Source of the DNA: Acinetobacter sp. ANC 4173
GTDB lineage: Bacteria > Pseudomonadota > Gammaproteobacteria > Pseudomonadales > Moraxellaceae
DNA length: 64,000 bases
Reading direction: 5' to 3'
Assembly (NCBI RefSeq): GCF_004331255.1
Contig: NZ_SJOF01000002.1
Span: 62,001 to 126,000 of the forward strand
Shown here: piece by piece, positions 58,390-64,000 of the stretch
Numbering within the stretch: the stretch's first letter is position 1
Layout: each line of letters starts with the position of its first letter
Notes under the pieces: model-generated
What the model was told of the DNA's origin: nothing
The model's input: the letters and a program-made list of their open reading frames with translations, nothing else
The model's database searches: none
Made by a program: the position numbers and the translations under genes

Positions 58390-59280
58390 TCAAATTCTTA
58401 ACGTATCTATCACCAGCTTCAAAGCAGAAGACTGTTGTCTGCGATGGGGGTAATAAAGGTGATACCCTGAAAACTGGATACTAAATTCTTCCAAGACCTG
58501 AATTAAATCACCCTGCTCGATTTCCTTTTCCACCATATCTTTGGGAATGTAAGCTAGTCCCATACCCAACTTAACAGCTCGGGCAATATCAAAACTTTCA
58601 TTAAACACCCATTGCGGGTTAATCTTAACTTTAAATTCCTGTCTTTCTTTTTCAAACTCCCATGCATAGATTCCTCCTTGAGTCATTAACCTAAAACCAA
58701 TACATTGATGCTGATCTAAGTCATTGGGAGTTTGAGGAATACTATAACGCTGGAAATAATCAGGCGTTGCAACCACAGCCATTCTGACATCCTCTCCAAT
58801 TCTCACGGCAACCATACCATCAGCCACCCGACTGCCAAACCTAACACCTGCATCAAAATGCTCAGCAACAATATCCACCATGCCACTATTGGCACTAAAC
58901 TCTACTTCAACATCAGGATAAAGATGAGCAATTTTTACCAGTTTGGGAATCAGGATATGTTGTATGGCATGGCTGCTGGCATTTATTCTAACTCTACCTG
59001 CTGGTGTATCCCGAAAGGTATTCAATAATGTCAGTTCATTATCAATCTGGTCAAAACTAGCACTAATGGTTTGTCTTAAACGCTCACCCGCTTCGGTGGG
59101 CGATACGCTACGAGTAGTTCGATTTAACAATAAAATACCTAACCGCTCTTCAAGACCACGAATGCTATGGCTGAGCGCTGATTGTGAAACACCAAGTTTA
59201 CCTGCTGCCTTGGTAAAACTGCCCTCTCGTGTCACCATCAGAAAAGCATGTAGGTCGTTATAGTTCTCTCTACTAATCAA
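58390..59280 (-). CDS. LysR-family transcriptional regulator
   Basis: This 296-residue LysR protein has its HTH at residues 5-62 (LHAFLMVTREGSFTKAAGKL, QSALSHSIRGLEERLG) and a substrate-binding domain to the end. It belongs to the common YafC/DmlR-type group often found beside transporters. The upstream MFS gene (same strand, 172 bases away) or the divergent lipoprotein-hydrolase pair may be targets. The effector is unknown. Confidence 0.85.
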   Translation of the reverse strand: MISRENYNDLHAFLMVTREGSFTKAAGKLGVSQSALSHSIRGLEERLGILLLNRTTRSVSPTEAGERLRQTISASFDQIDNELTLLNTFRDTPAGRVRINASSHAIQHILIPKLVKIAHLYPDVEVEFSANSGMVDIVAEHFDAGVRFGSRVADGMVAVRIGEDVRMAVVATPDYFQRYSIPQTPNDLDQHQCIGFRLMTQGGIYAWEFEKERQEFKVKINPQWVFNESFDIARAVKLGMGLAYIPKDMVEKEIEQGDLIQVLEEFSIQFSGYHLYYPHRRQQSSALKLVIDTLRI

Positions 59281-59452
59281 GGCGTAAACTCCTGTTGCTC
59301 AATATCAGCCATTATCTTTATTACACGTTGGGCATTGTATCGTGTCTACTATTAATGAAATAAAGTGTATTCATAATTCTATTTTAGATCCTTATTTATA
59401 ATGAATTACCGAAAGCATTTAATGAATGGAACAAACGGATGATAGATACACC

Positions 59453-60640
59453 TTAGGTGGTTAATCGTGAAACCCAAATTGTTAAAGCGGCAGAAATAAT
59501 TAAAAGAATTGCACTGACAGCAAAGGTCATCTGATAGCCACTATGGTCAAACAACAAACCGCCAACCGTTGAGCCCAATGCGATACATAGCTGAACAATT
59601 GCGACAAATAAGCCCCCACCTGCTTCAGCATTGTTCGGAAAAGTCTGAGTAATCCAGCTCCACCATCCTACAGGTGCAGCTGTTCCGATTAAGCCCCAAA
59701 AACCCAGCATCACAATTACTAAAACAGACCATGTCCCAAAGCCAATCAGTGTGATGGCAATTGCTGCCATGAGAAGCGGAATAGCAATTAAAGTCCCGTA
59801 AAAATGACGTTTGAATATGAAGCCAACAGATAGTGTTCCCACAAAGCCCATAATGCCAATCACGAATAAAGTGAAAGATAATGTTGATATATTGACCTTT
59901 GCCACTGTTTCAAGAAATGGACGAATATAAGTATAAAGAGAGAACTGTCCCATAAATAGTAGACCCGTTGCCAACATACCAATCAGCACAATCCGATGAT
60001 TTAATAATTTAAATATCCCATCTGATGAGTTAGATGCAGATGTTTGATTTTTTAAAGAAGGTAGACTAATCCATTGCCAAATAAAGGCTAAAATTGCAAT
60101 CGGCACCAAACAAAAAGATGCTCCACGCCAACCAATCATTGTGCCTAAATAGCTCCCTAGAGGTGGTGCAACCACAGTCGCTAAAGCATTGCCACTATTA
60201 AAAATAGCTAAGGCTTTAGGAACAGATGTTGTAGGTACAAGACGAATTGCGATTGCTGCGGACATTGACCAAAAACCACCGACAACTACACCAATTAAAG
60301 CCCGACCAAACATATAAACCCAGTAATTTTGGGCAAGCGCCACCACCGTTCCTGAAACCACCATTAATGCGGTCAAGGAAAGCAGCAAAGTTTTACGGTT
60401 GATGCTGCCTGCCAGACGTGAAATCGATAGACTGGTAATAACCGCAAATGCACCTGAAATAGCAATACCATATCCAGCCAAACCTTCCGTGACACTTAAA
60501 TCTTTGGCAATCGGTGTTAGTAAACTGACAGGCATAAATTCGGAGGCGATCAATGCAAATACACACAAGGTCATGGCAAATACGCCACTCCAGTATGCCG
60601 GCTGCTGTTCTATCTCGGAAGATTGCTGTGCAGGTGTCAT
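59453..60640 (-). CDS. MFS exporter, NepI/AraJ-like (DHA1 family)
   Basis: This 395-residue protein has twelve membrane helices. It follows the E. coli NepI purine-ribonucleoside exporter pattern as I remember it: FALIASEFMPVSLLTPIAKDL in helix 1, ALIGVVVGGFWSMSAAIAIRLVP in helix 4, and APVGWWSWITQTFPNNAEAGG in the second half. Export of nucleosides or of drugs is possible. It lies divergent from the cyclophilin-like lipoprotein gene and upstream of a LysR gene. Confidence 0.8.
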   Translation of the reverse strand: MTPAQQSSEIEQQPAYWSGVFAMTLCVFALIASEFMPVSLLTPIAKDLSVTEGLAGYGIAISGAFAVITSLSISRLAGSINRKTLLLSLTALMVVSGTVVALAQNYWVYMFGRALIGVVVGGFWSMSAAIAIRLVPTTSVPKALAIFNSGNALATVVAPPLGSYLGTMIGWRGASFCLVPIAILAFIWQWISLPSLKNQTSASNSSDGIFKLLNHRIVLIGMLATGLLFMGQFSLYTYIRPFLETVAKVNISTLSFTLFVIGIMGFVGTLSVGFIFKRHFYGTLIAIPLLMAAIAITLIGFGTWSVLVIVMLGFWGLIGTAAPVGWWSWITQTFPNNAEAGGGLFVAIVQLCIALGSTVGGLLFDHSGYQMTFAVSAILLIISAALTIWVSRLTT

Positions 60641-60942
60641 AGACTTTCTCTATAAAAATGAGAAAACCATGATAAAGATACCCCACATCATGAATAAGTA
60701 CCTTTTCATGAATAGAGTTATGAGACTGATTCATTAATCAGGATTCAATAAAGCAATTCCCTCAAAATAAAAATTATTTTAGCTCTAAATTCATGAATTA
60801 AATTCATATGATCATACCGTTTTTAGGGGCTAATCCTTAGCCACCTTCACCTTTATACTGATTATCAAATCATCTCAGCAGACGAGTGTGGTTCATGCTG
60901 ACGTTTAAAACGTTAACTGCCCACCTAATCGGGGAGAACAAC
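60641..60942. other. Divergent promoter region of the MFS and lipoprotein genes
   Basis: This 302-base AT-rich gap has no credible gene. An AATTCATGAATT palindrome at about 60788-60800, with another ATTCAT just downstream, is the only visible candidate operator. A GGGGAGA ribosome binding site for the plus-strand gene lies at the right end. Confidence 0.4.
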
Positions 60943-61440
60943 ATGATGCAAGAAATTAAACCTGACTTTTCGGTTGTCGGTGGCATTGCTCTACTTGTCC
61001 TGATACTTGGGATCAGTGCTTGTACAGAAGCAAAGACCAATGCAGAACAACCTGCTGCAAAAAAAAAGGTTTCCAGTATGAATATTCGTTTTGATATTGA
61101 GGGTTCAGTCGAACCTGTGTTTGTTCGTTTAAAAGATTCACCTACTACACAGGATTTTATCAAGCAGCTTCCTCTTACTTTAGAACTGACCGATTATGCG
61201 GTAACAGAAAAAATTGCCTATCTGCCTAAAAAACTGACTTCACAGGGAGCACCAAATGGGCACTCAGCCAAAGCGGGTGATATTGCCTACTATGCGCCTT
61301 GGGGAAATCTCGCCATCTTTTACAAAGACTTTGATGGTATTGCCAACAGCCTCATTTATCTAGGCAAATTCGATACTTTACCAAAAGCATTTTCAGGCAA
61401 TAAGCCCTTTAAGGTCACGATCTCAATCGATTCAAAATAA
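60943..61440 (+). CDS. Cyclophilin-like fold lipoprotein
   Basis: From ATG 60943 (after GGGGAGA) the protein has 165 residues. It has a lipoprotein signal (LGISAC) and a C-terminal cyclophilin-like beta-barrel domain (about 50-165) with PLTLELTDYAVTEKIAYLPKKL, GDIAYYAPWGNLAIFYKDF and YLGKFDTLPKAF. Such domains occur in proteins of unknown function and lack the prolyl-isomerase residues. It lies 14 bases before an exported alpha/beta hydrolase, and the two probably work together. Confidence 0.75.
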   Translation: MMQEIKPDFSVVGGIALLVLILGISACTEAKTNAEQPAAKKKVSSMNIRFDIEGSVEPVFVRLKDSPTTQDFIKQLPLTLELTDYAVTEKIAYLPKKLTSQGAPNGHSAKAGDIAYYAPWGNLAIFYKDFDGIANSLIYLGKFDTLPKAFSGNKPFKVTISIDSK

Positions 61441-61454
61441 CAGGAATGAACTCT

Positions 61455-62525
61455 ATGTCTCATTACACACCAGCAACATCACACCGTTTTCTTAAAAAAA
61501 CTTTTGCTATTCTTAGCCTGAGTATTGGAGCATTAGGTATGAACCAAGTCACATTGGCTAATCAGGATTTAAAACTCATCACTAAATGGGACAAGACCTT
61601 TGTGCAAAGTAACAAAGTCGAGCATCAAAAAGTGACGTTTAAAAACCGATATGGCATTACCCTAGCTGCCGATTTGTATATCCCTAAAAATGCTAAAGGC
61701 AAACTTCCAGCTATCGTGGTTGGCGGACCGTTTGGTGCAGTAAAAGAGCAATCATCTGGACTCTATGCGCAAACTATGGCAGAACGAGGTTTTGTCACTT
61801 TAGCATTTGATCCATCTTATACAGGTGAAAGTGGTGGTGAACCCCGTAATATTGCTTCGCCAGATATTAATACCGAAGATTTTAGTGCTGCTGTAGACTT
61901 TATCGGACTGCAACCCAACATTGATCAAACCCGTATTGGAATGATCGGAATCTGTGGTTGGGGCGGTATGGCACTCAATGCGACGGCCGTAGATAAGCGA
62001 GTAAAAGCTGTTGTCACAAGCACGATGTACGATATGACCCGAGTAATGTCTAAAGGGTATAATGATAGTGTTACACCAGAACAGCGTAACAAAACGCTGG
62101 AACAGCTCAGTGCTCAACGTTGGATCGATGCAAAAAATGGAAAGCCTGCCTATCAACCAGCTTACAATAAATTAAGTGGCGGTGAAGCACAGTTCTTAGT
62201 TGACTATCATGACTACTACATGACGCCTCGTGGCTATCATCCTCGTGCAGTCAACTCAGGCAATGCTTGGTCAATGACGACACCAATTTCATTTATGAAT
62301 ATGCCAATTTTGACGTACATTAAAGAAATTTCACCTCGCCCTATTCTTTTTATTCATGGTGAAAAAGCACATTCACGCTATTTTAGTGAAACAGCTTATG
62401 AGGCGGCAGCCCAACCAAAAGAACTCTATATTGTTCCTAATGCCAATCATGTTGATCTGTATGACCGTGTTGACATCATTCCGTTTGATAAGATGACCAA
62501 CTTCTTTAATCAATACTTAAAGTAA
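61455..62525 (+). CDS. Exported alpha/beta hydrolase with a Cys nucleophile (YcjY/DLH-like)
   Basis: From ATG 61455 (9 bases after AGGA) the protein has 356 residues. It has a signal peptide (cleavage near VTLA, residue 35) and an alpha/beta-hydrolase fold: VVGGPFGAVKEQSSGLYA for the oxyanion hole, DPSYTGESGG, and the nucleophile elbow GICGWG with Cys167 where most esterases have Ser. The acid and His are in IHGEKAHS and NANHVDLYD. Cys is normal in the dienelactone-hydrolase and YcjY groups. It is co-transcribed with the cyclophilin-like lipoprotein. The substrate is unknown. Confidence 0.8.
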   Translation: MSHYTPATSHRFLKKTFAILSLSIGALGMNQVTLANQDLKLITKWDKTFVQSNKVEHQKVTFKNRYGITLAADLYIPKNAKGKLPAIVVGGPFGAVKEQSSGLYAQTMAERGFVTLAFDPSYTGESGGEPRNIASPDINTEDFSAAVDFIGLQPNIDQTRIGMIGICGWGGMALNATAVDKRVKAVVTSTMYDMTRVMSKGYNDSVTPEQRNKTLEQLSAQRWIDAKNGKPAYQPAYNKLSGGEAQFLVDYHDYYMTPRGYHPRAVNSGNAWSMTTPISFMNMPILTYIKEISPRPILFIHGEKAHSRYFSETAYEAAAQPKELYIVPNANHVDLYDRVDIIPFDKMTNFFNQYLK

Positions 62526-62537
62526 AGCTTATTTTAA

Positions 62538-62571
62538 CTAAGTTGAGCGAACTCACTCAACTTGGTTTTTT
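62538..62571 (+). terminator. Rho-independent terminator after the exported hydrolase
   Basis: An 8-bp stem (AAGTTGAG / CTCAACTT, 8-base loop) is followed by GGTTTTTT, just after the stop codon. Confidence 0.88.
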
Positions 62572-62728
62572 AGCAATGTATTTAGGTGATTCCCTAGTCA
62601 TGATGAAAACACGATATAAAGTTATCCTTATTCTGATTGTAGTAGGTATAACCACATTGAAGAACATAAAGATTTGATGGCTGACTGGGCGCAGTTGTGT
62701 CATGAATGAAGTATTTTATAATTTAAAA
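62572..62728 (+). other. Gap between the hydrolase terminator and the IS
   Basis: This is non-coding apart from a short open stretch ending EEHKDLMADWAQLCHE that faintly resembles the C-terminus of a tyrosine recombinase; it is too short to call. Confidence 0.3.
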
Positions 62729-63216
62729 GGGCTTTGTTGCACAAACCTATCTCTAAAGGCTTATTCAGCAATATAATTTTCAAATGAATAAGCCTTCCCA
62801 TAAAATTTATCGTACTCTCAATTGGTCTTCATACAACCGAGCTCTCATTAATCGTGGAAATATTGCCATTTGGTTTGACCCTAAAACACAGTGGTATGCT
62901 CAACCAAAAGGCAGACAAGGTCGAAATCAAACTTACTCAGACATAGCAATCCAATGTTGCTTAATGATTAAATCTCTATTTCGACTTTCTTTACGCATGG
63001 TTTGAATAGTTACCAATTTTATAGACACCTTTAAGTTAGATAATATGGCTAATAAACTCAGTGCGCGAAACTTTCACAGCCAAGTCAATCAGATTGATGC
63101 ACGTGTGGCCGTATTAAATAAATTTATGGATTTAGGCAGACCTCATACCCGAGTTGTATCTTAAATTTAGATAACTTAGGTGAACTTTAATTTTAAATCT
63201 TTGTGCAACAAAGCCC
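62729..63216 (+). mobile_element. Internally deleted IS5-family (IS903-group) element with intact ends
   Basis: The element is 488 bp, bounded by perfect 17-bp terminal inverted repeats (GGGCTTTGTTGCACAAA at 62729-62745 and its complement at 63200-63216). Inside are the first 73 codons and the last 35 or so codons of an IS5/IS903-group transposase of the kind common in Acinetobacter (ISAba12/13-like, from memory). They are joined by a short foreign-looking scar, so most of the catalytic region is gone. Flanking 9-mers (AATTTAAAA and ATCTTAAAT) do not form a clear target duplication. Confidence 0.85.
62784..63005 (+). pseudogene. N-terminal remnant of an IS5-family transposase
   Basis: This is 73 codons from ATG 62784: MNKPSHKIYRTLNWSSYNRA, IWFDPKTQWYAQPKGRQGRN and QTYSDIAIQCCLMIKSLFRL, the usual DUF4372/IS903-type start, then a stop. 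The transposase normally has about 300 residues. The 3' remnant lies at about 63040-63165 (SARNFHSQVNQIDARVAVLN, GRPHTRVVS) in the same orientation. Confidence 0.85.
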
Positions 63217-63265
63217 ATCTTAAATATTATCTTAATAAAACTCTCCTGCTTGATAAGCATATTAG

Positions 63266-63727
63266 CTATTCAGTTTCGATTTGAGTCGTTTTACTACTCG
63301 AATAGATAAAATAAAGTGCAATCGCTAAACAGATGAGTGCGCCTAATCGATATGTTGAAAAAGGCAGAATTTCATTGCCAAACCAACCAAAATTATCAAT
63401 CAACATACTCATTAAGAGTTGCCCAAAAATCACCGCAACCGTAGCAACAGCTGCCCCTATTCTTTGTACAGCTAAGACCATAATCACAATATAGGGAACG
63501 CCACACATTGCTCCAAGCAGTTGCCATTTAGGTACATCTAGCAGGGTTAATGTTTGTTTTGGTTCAAAATAAAAAATAAGCAATGCCGTAATTAAAGCGC
63601 CTACCGAAAACGTTAAAAATGCACTACGGAATACGCCAACTTTACTGCCAAGCTGTCCATTAATAGCGGCTTGAACACTTAAAAGAGCACCGCCGATGAC
63701 AGCCAATAAAATCATGAATATTGTCAT
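63266..63727 (-). CDS. YdcZ/DUF606-family DMT transporter half
   Basis: This 153-residue protein has five predicted membrane helices and the DUF606 (YdcZ) pattern: GGALLSVQAAINGQLGSKVG near the start, then LLGAMCGVPYIVIMV and FGQLLMSMLIDNFGWFG. Such proteins act as small-molecule exporters, often as pairs of different halves. Another member lies 9 bases upstream, so a heteromeric pair is probable. The substrate is unknown. Confidence 0.85.
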   Translation of the reverse strand: MTIFMILLAVIGGALLSVQAAINGQLGSKVGVFRSAFLTFSVGALITALLIFYFEPKQTLTLLDVPKWQLLGAMCGVPYIVIMVLAVQRIGAAVATVAVIFGQLLMSMLIDNFGWFGNEILPFSTYRLGALICLAIALYFIYSSSKTTQIETE

Positions 63728-63736
63728 ATTACCCTC

Positions 63737-64000
63737 CTATGCTTTTGCAACTAATGAAAGTGCAACCACAATAAAAACAAGCGCAAGCACACGTTTACGA
63801 TCTACTTTTCTATGCGGAGTTCCGAGTAGTCCATAGTGATCAATAATAAGACTTTTAAAAACTTGACCCGCCAAAATCCCAATCATGGTCATGGCAATAC
63901 CAATAATCGGCGCGGTAATGGTGAGAATAATAACGTAGATCGGACCAATAACGCCTCCCAACAACTGCCAAGATGGAAGGGTAAAAAATGAAGGGCTGTT
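63737..64000 (-). CDS. YdcZ/DUF606-family transporter half (5' end outside the window)
   Basis: The frame is open from TAG-side position 63737 to the window edge and encodes at least 87 residues. They include PSWQLLGGVIGPIYVIILT and GILAGQVFKSLIIDHYGLLG, the same pattern as its neighbour. A TTG at 63964 is not the true start because coding continues past it. It forms a pair with the downstream DUF606 gene. Confidence 0.82.
   Translation of the reverse strand, partial: NSPSFFTLPSWQLLGGVIGPIYVIILTITAPIIGIAMTMIGILAGQVFKSLIIDHYGLLGTPHRKVDRKRVLALVFIVVALSLVAKA

Noticed and set aside
62640..62710. Tail of a tyrosine recombinase (ending LMADWAQLCHE)
   Set aside because: Only about 20 codons resemble an integrase end and nothing upstream continues it, so chance cannot be excluded.
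62720..63225. Target-site duplication of the IS5-type remnant
   Set aside because: The flanking 9-mers agree at only about 6 of 9 positions, which is not above what AT-rich DNA gives by chance.

Overview
The window looks like a chromosomal segment of an Acinetobacter species. The base composition is AT-rich, and the housekeeping proteins (eno, kdsA, pyrG, ispD/ispF, rodA) and the cat/ben proteins resemble what I remember of Acinetobacter sequences. The catabolic genes use the catI/J/F/D set, and an adeL-adeFGH-type efflux locus is present. No rRNA, tRNA or CRISPR array was seen.

Layout. 1-2.5 kb: the end of a TonB-dependent siderophore receptor, then three small-to-medium inner-membrane proteins (DUF3649, PepSY/PiuB, DUF3325) typical of iron uptake. 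2.5-6.5 kb: a TauE-type exporter, a class I DAHP synthase, a phosphatase-like protein, ispF and an exported protein of unknown function. 6.6-8.3 kb: a DadA-type amino-acid dehydrogenase preceded by a tandem glycine riboswitch. 8.3-14.5 kb: a minus-strand housekeeping block (pyrG, kdsA, eno, ftsB, ispD, rodA). 14.7-21.2 kb: a lipoprotein, two hydrolases, an NTF2-like protein, and fadH divergent from a PadR regulator with two palindromic operators between them.

21.2-34.0 kb: one continuous benzoate/catechol locus. A BenM/CatM-type LysR gene diverges from catB-catC-catA-benA-benB-benC-benD-benE-catI-catJ-catF-catD. It encodes benzoate to catechol (BenABC, BenD), ortho cleavage (CatA, CatB, CatC, CatD), and conversion of 3-oxoadipate to succinyl-CoA and acetyl-CoA (CatIJ, CatF). 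Palindrome-rich spacers interrupt it at catA/benA, benC/benD and catJ/catF.

34.4-43.3 kb: a probable indole-degradation (iif-like) cluster. It holds an SDR, a dienelactone-hydrolase/SnoaL fusion, a StyA-like flavin monooxygenase, a flavin reductase and an outer-membrane channel. An aromatic-acid MFS transporter and two AraC/XylS regulators flank it. Anthranilate, the expected product, would join the catechol pathway next door, but no anthranilate dioxygenase lies in the window.

43.5-49.8 kb: an exported GlcG/HbpS-like protein and a periplasmic HiuH-like hydroxyisourate hydrolase diverge from an HprRS/CusRS-like two-component system, with an HprR/CusR-type box between them. A split MacAB/DevBCA-like ABC exporter follows. 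49.8-51.1 kb is a decayed region with a transposase remnant. 51.1-58.2 kb is adeL-adeFGH-like RND efflux. 58.4-64 kb holds a LysR gene, a NepI-like MFS exporter, a cyclophilin-like lipoprotein with an exported Cys-nucleophile hydrolase, an internally deleted IS5/IS903-group element with intact ends, and two YdcZ (DUF606) transporters, the last cut by the window edge.

All product names come from reading the sequence and from remembered family features; no database search was run.
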